Positions 1 through 6,020 of a DNA stretch of 6,147 bases are shown piece by piece (the stretch's first letter is position 1; every line of letters starts with the position of its first letter). The DNA lies in contig DUOR01000452.1 of assembly GCA_012838715.1 (NCBI GenBank), forward strand, positions 1-6,147. The letters run 5' to 3'. The position numbers were made by a program, and so were the translations under genes. The notes beneath the pieces are model-generated. The model was not told the origin of the DNA and did no database searches. It saw nothing but the letters and a program-made list of their open reading frames with translations. The stretch comes from Actinomycetales bacterium. Its GTDB lineage: Bacteria; Actinomycetota; Actinomycetes; Mycobacteriales; Mycobacteriaceae.

Positions 1-566
1 ACCTGGTGGGCGGACTCGGGCGAGGAGGTCCAGAAGTCCCACTGCATGTTGGCGTCGCGCAGGCCGGTGTCGGGGAGGCGCTTCTGCGAGTGGATGAAGT
101 CGGGGAACTTGATGCCGTCGCGGATGAAGAAGACGGGGGTGTTGTTGCCGACGAGGTCGTAGTTGCCCTCTTCGGTGTAGAACTTCAGCGCGAAGCCGCG
201 GACGTCGCGCCAGCCGTCGGGGGAGCCCTGCTCGCCGGCGACGGTGGAGAAGCGGGCGAGCATCGGGGTGACGACGCCCTTCTGGAACAGGCCGGCCTTC
301 GTGTACTTCGACACGTCCTCGGTGACGGTCAGCTCGCCGAAGGCGCCGCCGCCCTTGGCGTGGACGACGCGCTCCGGGATGCGCTCGCGGTTGAAGTGGG
401 TCAGCTTCTCGATGAGGTGCACGTCGTGGACCATCACGCCGCCCTGGGGGCCGGTGGTCACGGAGTGCTGCTCGGAGGAGACGGGGGCACCGTTGAGGCG
501 GGTGGTGGGGCCGTTGGAGGTGCCGGTGTCCAGGCCCTGGTCGGCGATGTCCTTGCTGGAGGTCAT
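1..566 (-). CDS. katA: Haem catalase, N-terminal part (3' end outside the window)
   Basis: Converts hydrogen peroxide to water and oxygen in the cytoplasm. The first 188 residues are present; small-subunit catalases are usually about 480-520 aa. Visible family residues are the distal haem His69 in [12 protein letters not shown], Ser108 in [14 protein letters not shown] and Asn142 in [13 protein letters not shown]. Their spacing (39 and 73 residues from the His) equals that of the classical catalytic His/Ser/Asn set. Further catalase blocks are [18 protein letters not shown] and [10 protein letters not shown]. The ATG at 566 is preceded by AAAGGAG at 575-581 with about 8 nt spacing, which fixes the start. 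The gene is transcribed away from sigC, an arrangement also found in C. glutamicum, where the name katA is used. The proximal haem-ligand Tyr lies beyond the edge, so integrity of the C-terminal part cannot be judged. Confidence 0.96.
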   Translation of the reverse strand, partial: MTSSKDIADQGLDTGTSNGPTTRLNGAPVSSEQHSVTTGPQGGVMVHDVHLIEKLTHFNRERIPERVVHAKGGGAFGELTVTEDVSKYTKAGLFQKGVVTPMLARFSTVAGEQGSPDGWRDVRGFALKFYTEEGNYDLVGNNTPVFFIRDGIKFPDFIHSQKRLPDTGLRDANMQWDFWTSSPESAHQ

Positions 567-608
567 GGGTACTGCTCCTTTGCGGTGTGCGGGGCTTTGC
601 CACTGGGG

Positions 609-663
609 GCCGACGTCGTCCCGAATGGGCTTCGGGTTCTGCCTCGGCGGTGGCGGCGTCGGC
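609..663 (-). other. Structured katA leader (hairpin)
   Basis: The predicted katA leader can form a perfect 6-bp hairpin with a 5-nt loop at 620-636 (CCCGAA / TTCGGG). It is enclosed by a 7-bp outer pairing of 609-615 with 657-663. A second copy of the outer partner (CGTCGGC at 669-675) offers an alternative pairing. No known riboswitch is recognised. It may only reflect high GC content. Confidence 0.3.
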
Positions 664-685
664 GGGCTCGTCGGCGTTGGTGTCA

Positions 686-721
686 ACTATACAGAACTTA
701 TCAGCCTGGCGCTATAGATAG
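686..721 (-). promoter_or_regulatory. Probable katA promoter and possible regulator site
   Basis: On the minus strand TATAGT (691-686) fits the corynebacterial -10 pattern TAnAnT. The -35 region around 709-715 is not recognisable. This predicts a leader of about 115 nt before the katA ATG. The AT-rich block is unusual for this GC-rich DNA and contains repeated CTAT/ATAG steps on the plus strand (CTAT at 687-690, CTATAGATAG at 712-721). Catalase genes are commonly controlled by the LysR-type regulator OxyR, whose sites can contain ATAG/CTAT elements, so an OxyR-like site is possible. This is inference; no consensus match is claimed. Confidence 0.5.
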
Positions 722-784
722 GCTGCGATTGATTCGTTCCGCCACTCATTGACGTCGCCCGCCCACGGCCGCCCACCAATCACC

Positions 785-904
785 GGCCGACGCACCCCTG
801 CCCTGCCCCTCCCTTCTCCTTCTGCCATCCCCATCATTTTCCCCGGTGCTTCCCCCTCCGCCCTCCCCGTTGCTCCCCCTCCGCTTCCCCATTGCATTCC
901 CCCA
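785..904. other. Pyrimidine-rich tract with two G-quadruplex patterns on the minus strand
   Basis: For about 120 bp the plus strand is almost entirely C and T, so the minus strand is a purine/G-rich strand. Two stretches match the standard G-quadruplex pattern on the minus strand. Positions 813-795 read G3-A-G4-CA-G3-CA-G4 (loops of 1, 2 and 2 nt). Positions 879-852 read G5, six-base loop, G4, A, G3, CGGA, G5. No convincing protein is encoded here: the open frames are low-complexity Pro-rich or Gly/Arg-rich. The tract lies between the katA promoter and sigC. Confidence 0.6.
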
Positions 905-997
905 GTGCTTTCCGACGAACGCCGCCGCGGCACCCCGTCGGAAAGCACCGCGCCCGTCCCGCAGGAAAGCACCGCACGCGCCCCACAGGAAAGCACC
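904..997. repeat. Three 24-bp-period direct repeats with an inverted copy
   Basis: The 10-mer GGAAAGCACC occurs at 940-949, 964-973 and 988-997, exactly 24 bp apart, with similar flanking sequence. An inverted copy lies just upstream: GTGCTTTCCGACG at 905-917 pairs perfectly with CGTCGGAAAGCAC at 936-948 (13-bp arms, 18-nt loop). A further inverted near copy, GGTGCTTCC, is at 844-852. The cluster sits about 110 bp upstream of the sigC start. It could be a set of binding sites for a regulator of sigC or katA, or simply an expanded low-complexity repeat. Confidence 0.65.
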
Positions 998-1071
998 ACG
1001 TGCGACCCGGAGGGATACCCCCACGATGGCGTACATGTCACCATTTCCCCAGGTGAGACCCCGTGAACCAA

Positions 1072-1107
1072 TTTCCTCCCGGCGCGGGCGCTGGTATGGT
1101 CGTCGCC
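1072..1107 (+). promoter_or_regulatory. Probable leaderless promoter of sigC
   Basis: TGG-TATGGT at 1092-1100 is an extended -10 element (TGn plus TAnnnT). Counting 6-7 nt from the end of the hexamer puts transcription start at 1107-1108, on the A of the ATG at 1108. No Shine-Dalgarno sequence precedes this ATG, as expected for a leaderless mRNA. The -35 region (about 1072-1077, TTTCCT) is weak. Confidence 0.5.
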
Positions 1108-1767
1108 ATGACGGAACGGCAGCGTGAAGACGATCGGGTAACCGCCCTGGCCCTCAAGGCCGGACGCGGCGACCGCGCGGCGCTGACCGAGTTCATCCGC
1201 TCCACCCAGGGCGACGTATGGCGCCTGCTGGCCCACCTGGCCAACACCGACGTCGCCGACGACCTCACGCAGGAGACCTACCTCCGCGTCATGTCGGCCC
1301 TCCCCCGCTTCGCCGGACGCTCCACGGCCCGCACCTGGCTGCTGTCCCTCGCCCGCCGCGTCTGGGTCGATTCCGTGCGCCACGACATGGCCCGCCCCCG
1401 CAAATCCGCCGTCGAATGGGAGGACGCCACCCAGGCCTCCTCCACCGGCACGTCCTGGGCGGAACTCGTCGACGCCCGCGTGCTCATGGAGTCCCTCGAC
1501 CCGGACCGCCGCGAGGCGCTGATCCTCACCCAGGTCCTCGGCTACACCTACGCCGAGGCCGCCGACATCGCCGGCGTGCGCGTCGGCACCATCCGGTCCC
1601 GGGTCGCCCGCGCCCGCCAGGACCTGGTGGCCGCCTCCGAGACCCGCGGCGCCGGCGAGGACTCCGAGGGAAACCCGGGCGCCGGCCGGGCCCCGGGCAC
1701 TAGTGCGGCCGGTGGCGGCGCTGGTGCGAGCGGTGGTGCGGTGACCCCGCTGCGCCGCATCTCCTGA
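1108..1767 (+). CDS. sigC: ECF-type sigma factor SigC
   Basis: Alternative RNA polymerase sigma factor of 219 aa. Sigma region 2 spans about residues 22-95 and includes DDLTQETYLR (51-60) and FAGRSTARTWLLSLARRVWVD, the core-binding and -10-recognition helices. Sigma region 4 spans about 123-175, with the helix-turn-helix in EAADIAGVRVGTIRSRVARAR. Residues from about 180 form a Gly/Ala-rich low-complexity tail that looks disordered. Alternative in-frame starts are GTG 1063 and ATG 1096. I chose ATG 1108 because a promoter -10 covers 1095-1100 and the protein then begins MTERQREDD; GTG 1063 has an AGGTGAG upstream and stays possible. In C. glutamicum SigC governs genes of the cytochrome bc1-aa3 and bd branches. 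No anti-sigma gene is adjacent. The symbol rests on sequence likeness plus the asd/katA context. Confidence 0.9.
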   Translation: MTERQREDDRVTALALKAGRGDRAALTEFIRSTQGDVWRLLAHLANTDVADDLTQETYLRVMSALPRFAGRSTARTWLLSLARRVWVDSVRHDMARPRKSAVEWEDATQASSTGTSWAELVDARVLMESLDPDRREALILTQVLGYTYAEAADIAGVRVGTIRSRVARARQDLVAASETRGAGEDSEGNPGAGRAPGTSAAGGGAGASGGAVTPLRRIS

Positions 1768-1876
1768 CCTACGGGGCAACTTTTCCCCTGCGCAGCTCGC
1801 CCATAACTCGGGATCAACTCCCGCCGCGCACGCCAAACCTCGGATTCACCCGATATCGGCCGCTCCCCCGGCACCC
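1768..1876. other. Spacer after sigC, no recognisable gene or terminator
   Basis: This spacer shows only a short GGGG...CCCC pairing with an intervening CTTTT at about 1773-1788, which is too weak to call a terminator. No start codon with a ribosome binding site opens a believable frame. It is less GC-biased than the flanking genes. Confidence 0.4.
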
Positions 1877-1969
1877 TTAGTGCTTCTGGATACACCGGCC
1901 GAGTTTGACGCCCGCAAACGCGCAGGTGGTCAGATCTGCTACTCGTGACGGTGTATCGAAATGCGCTAA
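1877..1969. mobile_element. 93-bp MITE-like element, copy 1
   Basis: A 93-bp element starting TTAGTGC and ending GCTAA. Its ends form 21-bp imperfect inverted repeats (1877-1897 against 1949-1969, 17 of 21 positions matching; shared core GATACACCG). It differs from copy 2 at 2133-2225 at four positions only; the 63 bp 1902-1964 are identical in both. Inside are a small hairpin GTTTG-7nt-CAAAC (1903-1919) and the palindrome CAGATCTG. A TA dinucleotide borders the inner repeat at both ends, as IS630/mariner-type insertions would leave, but no longer target duplication is seen. It has no coding capacity that I can support. It could also be a structured intergenic repeat of the REP kind. Confidence 0.6.
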
Positions 1970-1996
1970 CTCCTTTTTGCTCGCCGCTCGTGTTTG

Positions 1997-2049
1997 CCGC
2001 TTTTTGCTTGCCGACGCCGACCACCTCCCGTCGGCAAGCCAAGAAGCGG
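1997..2049. repeat. Long inverted repeat (hairpin/cruciform)
   Basis: GCTTGCCGACG at 2006-2016 pairs perfectly with CGTCGGCAAGC at 2029-2039 across a 12-nt loop. Beyond a short T-rich internal loop the pairing resumes, CCGCTT (1997-2002) with AAGCGG (2044-2049). It lies between the two 93-bp elements. There is no run of T after the stem on the plus strand, so it is not a standard terminator for sigC. Confidence 0.6.
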
Positions 2050-2115
2050 TGCCGCGAGGCAACGTCGGCAAGCGAAGGAACGTGTGCCGCGAGGCAACGT
2101 CGGCAAGCGAAGGAA
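2049..2115. repeat. Tandem duplication of a 32-bp unit
   Basis: Two perfect 32-bp copies, 2049-2080 and 2084-2115, are separated by 3 bp (period 35). Each starts GTGCCGCGAGGC and ends GCGAAGGAA, and each contains the 11-mer CGTCGGCAAGC (2063-2073, 2098-2108). The same 11-mer closes the neighbouring hairpin at 2029-2039, making a third, degenerate unit. Two full copies with a 3-bp gap do not make a CRISPR array. Confidence 0.75.
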
Positions 2116-2132
2116 TACGCGGACACGCGGCC

Positions 2133-2225
2133 TTAGTGCATCTGGATACACCGACCCAGTTTGACGCCCGCAAACGCGCAGGTGGTCAGATCTGCTACTC
2201 GTGACGGTGTATCGAAATGCACTAA
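2133..2225. mobile_element. 93-bp MITE-like element, copy 2
   Basis: Second copy of the element at 1877-1969, in the same orientation and offset by exactly 256 bp. The terminal inverted repeats are better preserved here: 2133-2153 against 2205-2225 match at 19 of 21 positions, and both ends read TTAGTGCAT inwards. The same conserved interior and CAGATCTG palindrome are present. This copy may be closer to the ancestral form. The flanking CC on the left and C on the right are also shared with copy 1, so duplication of a larger segment is an alternative to two insertions. Confidence 0.6.
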
Positions 2226-2231
2226 CGACCG

Positions 2232-2268
2232 CGCCCCGGGCCACGTCGCCGGACCACGACCCGGGGCG
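2232..2268. other. GC-rich stem-loop
   Basis: CGCCCCGGG (2232-2240) and CCCGGGGCG (2260-2268) form a perfect 9-bp stem with a 19-nt loop, immediately after the second 93-bp element. No T-run follows on either strand, so a role as intrinsic terminator is doubtful. Confidence 0.4.
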
Positions 2269-2319
2269 AGACCCCCGAACGCACGGACGCCACGGTGAAA
2301 GAGGGGCCTTGGCAACGCG

Positions 2320-2355
2320 AAAGGGCCCGAACCTCCACGAGGTCCGGGCCCTTTT
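2320..2355. terminator. Two-way intrinsic terminator after asd
   Basis: The stem AAAGGGCCCG (2320-2329) pairs with CGGGCCCTTT (2345-2354) and continues, after one A/C mismatch, with ACCTC (2331-2335) and GAGGT (2339-2343); the loop is CAC. On the plus strand TTTTCATTT follows. On the minus strand the tail is a short TTT. It lies 100 nt beyond the asd stop and is the best candidate for the end of the lysC-asd transcript, and it would also stop transcription coming from sigC. Confidence 0.8.
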
Positions 2356-2380
2356 CATTTAGAGCCACGCGATTTCGCGG

Positions 2381-3585
<1,205 letters not shown>

Positions 3586-3620
3586 TCATCCGACGTCGTT
3601 TTGGCGACGCGATGATTCAA

Positions 3621-3648
3621 CCCGCCACGGTACGCCGACCGTGGCGGG
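3621..3648 (-). other. Perfect hairpin between lysC and asd
   Basis: CCCGCCACGGT (3621-3631) and ACCGTGGCGGG (3638-3648) form a perfect 11-bp stem with a 6-nt loop, 26 nt after the lysC stop codon. In the direction of transcription TTGAATCATC follows, not a real U-run, so it is more likely a partial terminator, an mRNA-stability element or a processing site than a full stop. It could set the ratio of LysC to Asd. Confidence 0.6.
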
Positions 3649-3674
3649 CCGTAAAGACCGCGTTGAGCGGGGGT

Positions 3675-4193
3675 CTAGCGGCCGGTGCCGGCGTAGACGG
3701 TGGCCTCTTCCTCGCCGCCGAGCTGGAACGCCTCGTGCAGCGCGGCGACGGCCTTGTCCAGGTCGGTGTCGCGAATGAGCACGGAGATGCGGATCTCGGA
3801 GGTCGAAATCAGCTCGATGTTCACGCCGGCGTCGGCAAGCGCCTCGCAGAAGGTGGCGGTGACGCCCGGGTGGGACTTCATGCCGGCGCCGACCAGCGAC
3901 ACCTTGCCGACGTGGTCGTCGTACAGCACGTCCTGCCAGTCGTTGTCGGCCTGCATCTTCTTCAGCAGCTCGAGGGCGCGGGGGCCGTCCTCGCGCGGGC
4001 AGGTGAAGGTAATGTCCGTGCGGTTGTCCGCGATGGACGACACGTTCTGCAGGACCATGTCGATGTTAATCTCCGCGTCGGCGACGGCGCGGAAGACCTG
4101 GGCGGCCATGCCCGGGGAGTCCGGGATGCCCAGAATGGTGATCTTGGCTTCCGAGCGGTCGTGGGCGACGCCGGCGAGAACTGCTTCTTCCAA
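3675..4193 (-). CDS. lysC: Aspartate kinase beta subunit from an internal start
   Basis: In C. glutamicum the small beta subunit is translated from an internal start in the lysC frame and forms an alpha2beta2 enzyme in which the ACT domains bind the feedback inhibitors. Here codon 250 is TTG (4193-4191), preceded by a perfect GGAGG at 4206-4202 with 8-nt spacing. Starting there gives a 172-aa protein, the same length as the C. glutamicum beta subunit, covering both ACT domains. The start codon is TTG, not the GTG I recall for C. glutamicum, so initiation may be weaker. The call rests on the ribosome binding site and conserved position. Confidence 0.8.
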   Translation of the reverse strand: MEEAVLAGVAHDRSEAKITILGIPDSPGMAAQVFRAVADAEINIDMVLQNVSSIADNRTDITFTCPREDGPRALELLKKMQADNDWQDVLYDDHVGKVSLVGAGMKSHPGVTATFCEALADAGVNIELISTSEIRISVLIRDTDLDKAVAALHEAFQLGGEEEATVYAGTGR

Positions 4194-4940
4194 GGGAATA
4201 TCCTCCACTGATCCGTTGACGAGGGTGCCGATTTCATTGCTGTAGGACGAACGCACCCGCAGGGGCACGTTGAACGCCCGCGCGTACTCCACCGCGCGCA
4301 GCTGCAGGATTTTCGCGCCGACGGCAGCGAGCTCCAGCATCTCCTCGAAGGAGACGGTGTCCAGTCGCTGGGCGTTGGGCACGATGCGGGGATCGGCGGT
4401 GTAGACGCCGTCGACGTCGGAGTAGATCTCGCAGACGTCGGCCTCCAGAGCCGCCGCGAGGGCGACCGCCGTGGTGTCGGAGCCGCCGCGGCCGAGGGTG
4501 GTGACGTCCTTCGTTTCCCGGTTGACGCCCTGGAAACCGGCGACGAGGCAGATGTGGCCTTCGTCGAGGGCCTCGCGGACGCGGCCCGGGGTCACCTCGA
4601 CGATGCGGGCGTTGCCGTGGCGCTCGGTGGTGATGACGCCGGCCTGCGAGCCGGTGAACGAGCGGGCCGACGCGCCGAACGACGCGATGGCCATGGCGAC
4701 CAGCGAGTTCGAGATGCGCTCGCCCGCGGTCAGCAGCATGTCCATTTCGCGGGCCGGGGGCACGGGATTGACCTGCGCGGCCAGATCGAGCAGCTCATCC
4801 GTGGTGTCGCCCATGGCCGAGCACACGACGACGACGTCGTGGCCCTGCTTCTTGGTCTCCACGATGCGCTCCGCCACCCGGCGGATGCGATCCGCGTTTT
4901 CGAGGGATGAACCACCGTACTTCTGTACGACCAATGCCAT
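3675..4940 (-). CDS. lysC: Aspartate kinase, alpha subunit (full-length LysC)
   Basis: Phosphorylates aspartate, the entry step of the pathway to lysine, threonine, methionine and diaminopimelate. The protein has 421 aa, identical in length to C. glutamicum LysC. The kinase domain (about 1-245) begins [12 protein letters not shown] and contains TAGERIS, TGSQAGV and [12 protein letters not shown]. Two ACT domains follow (about 265-340 and 345-420). Positions where C. glutamicum mutants lose feedback inhibition (A279, S301, T311, G345) keep the wild-type residue, so control by lysine plus threonine is expected. The ATG at 4940 has GGAGG at 4950-4954, 9 nt away. The frame stays open far upstream over the neighbouring gene's opposite strand, but homology begins at this Met. 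It is the first gene of the lysC-asd operon. Confidence 0.98.
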   Translation of the reverse strand: MALVVQKYGGSSLENADRIRRVAERIVETKKQGHDVVVVCSAMGDTTDELLDLAAQVNPVPPAREMDMLLTAGERISNSLVAMAIASFGASARSFTGSQAGVITTERHGNARIVEVTPGRVREALDEGHICLVAGFQGVNRETKDVTTLGRGGSDTTAVALAAALEADVCEIYSDVDGVYTADPRIVPNAQRLDTVSFEEMLELAAVGAKILQLRAVEYARAFNVPLRVRSSYSNEIGTLVNGSVEDIPLEEAVLAGVAHDRSEAKITILGIPDSPGMAAQVFRAVADAEINIDMVLQNVSSIADNRTDITFTCPREDGPRALELLKKMQADNDWQDVLYDDHVGKVSLVGAGMKSHPGVTATFCEALADAGVNIELISTSEIRISVLIRDTDLDKAVAALHEAFQLGGEEEATVYAGTGR

Positions 4941-4997
4941 GGTCGGCGTCCTCCAGAATCCTTCGCCTGTACCTCCCGCGCTCGCGGGTTCGGGTAA

Positions 4998-5026
4998 ACG
5001 ATACAACAGCGGCCGGATTCGGTTCG
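4998..5026 (-). promoter_or_regulatory. Probable lysC-asd promoter
   Basis: On the minus strand TATCGT (5003-4998), preceded by TTG, is the best -10 candidate. The -35 region near 5021-5026 is poor, as is common in corynebacteria. Transcription would start near 4991, giving a leader of about 50 nt with a small hairpin (CCCGC at 4975-4979 with GCGGG at 4984-4988). No lysine riboswitch fold is possible in so short a leader. Confidence 0.4.
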
Positions 5027-5046
5027 TCCCAGCTGCGGGTTCATCG

Positions 5047-5081
5047 TCTGCGGCGGGTTCCCCCGTCGGTAGATTGGGGGC
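5047..5081 (+). promoter_or_regulatory. Probable leaderless promoter of the membrane protein gene
   Basis: TAGATT at 5070-5075 fits TAnAnT exactly. With six intervening bases transcription starts at 5082, the G of the GTG start codon. The six bases before the GTG (GGGGGC) do not form a properly spaced Shine-Dalgarno site. The -35 region, about 5047-5052, has no consensus. Confidence 0.5.
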
Positions 5082-5927
5082 GTGCACAATCAACTTCTCG
5101 CGGTCTTGCTGGGTCTCGGCTCGGCGTTGTCGATCGCGTGGGGCACGGTGCTGCGCCACCGCCTGGCCGATGAGCTGCCGGAGGGCACGGGCACGTTGCG
5201 GGGCGTGTGGTCGGTCATTTCCCGCCCGGTGTGGTGGGGCGGCCTGTTCCTGGCGCTCGCCGGGTACGGCCTGCAGATTGCGGCGCTGGCGTTCGGTTCG
5301 CTCCTGCTCGTGCAGCCGCTGCTGGTGATGAAGTTGATGTTCACGCTGCCCCTGTCCGCGAAATTCGACGGCCGCCGCATCTCCCGCCAGGAGATGTCGT
5401 GGGCCATCATCCTCACCGTCGCCGTCGCGGTGCTGGTCGTCCTGGGCAATCCCCTGCCGGGTGAACCGCAGCCGGCGTTGTCGCGGTGGTTGCCCGCGCT
5501 GGGCGTGGGCGTCGTCGGCTTCGTGTTGATGTACCACGCCGCGGGCACGCTCCTGCGCCGCGAGAAGGCACTGGTCCTTGGCTTGGCGACGGGTTGGTTG
5601 TACGGCTACGTCGCCGTCCTGTCGAAGGCCGTGATCGACATATGGCTGCACGGGGGTGCGATGGAGCTGCTGAAGGCGTGGGAACTGTGGTCCCTGATTG
5701 CGCTGGCGCTCATCGGCGTCGCGGTGCAGCAGGCGTCGTTCAACGCGGGGGCGCTGCGCAGTTCCCTGCCGGCGATGACGGGCGGCGAACCGGTGGTCGC
5801 GTTCGTGCTGGGGTACGCCGTGCTCGGGGAAAGGTTCCAGGTGGAGGGGGCGAACTGGATCTGGATGATGGTCGCCCTGGTCGCGATGATCTGGGCCACC
5901 GTCGTCCTGTCCCGCAAGTCGGTCTGA
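5082..5927 (+). CDS. DMT-like multi-pass membrane protein
   Basis: A 281-aa integral membrane protein that resembles the drug/metabolite transporter (DMT/EamA) superfamily. I can see about nine hydrophobic segments, near residues 4-23, 50-70, 72-92, 106-122, 136-155, 163-184, 202-222, 235-250 and 256-276. The short charged loops (GRRISRQE at 98-104, LLRREK at 157-162) sit on one side. The second half has the DMT-like pattern of small residues ending [18 protein letters not shown], reminiscent of the conserved late helices in EamA proteins. It starts at GTG 5082 with an apparently leaderless promoter and is divergent from lysC. The substrate is unknown; export of an amino acid or metabolite is only a guess from the neighbour. 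I do not know a gene symbol. Confidence 0.88.
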   Translation: MHNQLLAVLLGLGSALSIAWGTVLRHRLADELPEGTGTLRGVWSVISRPVWWGGLFLALAGYGLQIAALAFGSLLLVQPLLVMKLMFTLPLSAKFDGRRISRQEMSWAIILTVAVAVLVVLGNPLPGEPQPALSRWLPALGVGVVGFVLMYHAAGTLLRREKALVLGLATGWLYGYVAVLSKAVIDIWLHGGAMELLKAWELWSLIALALIGVAVQQASFNAGALRSSLPAMTGGEPVVAFVLGYAVLGERFQVEGANWIWMMVALVAMIWATVVLSRKSV

Positions 5928-5944
5928 CCCGGCGGCGGGAAGCG

Positions 5945-5961
5945 ATCCCGGACCCCGGGAT
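5945..5961 (+). terminator. Short GC hairpin after the membrane protein gene
   Basis: ATCCCGG (5945-5951) and CCGGGAT (5955-5961) form a perfect 7-bp stem with a 3-nt loop, 17 nt after the stop codon. There is no T-run, so it would have to act as a U-less terminator of the kind suggested in actinobacteria. Confidence 0.4.
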
Positions 5962-6020
5962 GCCGGTGCCTCGACGGTGGTGGACCCGCGTCCCGCTCGC
6001 CGAGCCGACCTCCCCACCCG

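Noticed and set aside
1773..1788. Terminator right after sigC
   Set aside because: The four-base GGGG/CCCC pairing has the T-run in its loop and not after the stem.
712..1836. Open frame of 374 codons on the minus strand across sigC
   Set aside because: It is the antisense shadow of sigC extended into repeat DNA. Its composition is Gly/Arg/Ala with no domain, and sigC on the plus strand has clear homology.
2029..2115. CRISPR array
   Set aside because: Only two exact repeats with a 3-bp gap, no spacers of normal size and no cas genes.
1877..2225. Integron attC sites flanking a cassette
   Set aside because: The paired palindromic elements 256 bp apart suggested it, but the ends run the wrong way round for the RYYYAAC...GTTRRRY layout and the DNA between has no gene or integrase.
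1548..2358. Minus-strand frames containing the repeated peptide RYTVTSSRSDHLRVCGRQ
   Set aside because: The repeated peptide is just the translation of the 93-bp repeat. The frames lack a ribosome binding site and differ outside the repeat.
3830..3840. Copy of the intergenic 11-mer CGTCGGCAAGC inside lysC
   Set aside because: It encodes the conserved ADA part of LysC and is explained by coding constraint and GC content.
4941..5003. Lysine riboswitch upstream of lysC
   Set aside because: The predicted leader is about 50 nt, far too short, with only a 5-bp hairpin.
4941..6017. Long N-terminal extension of the lysC frame
   Set aside because: It runs antisense through the membrane protein gene and is low-complexity. 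LysC homology begins at Met 4940, which has its own GGAGG.
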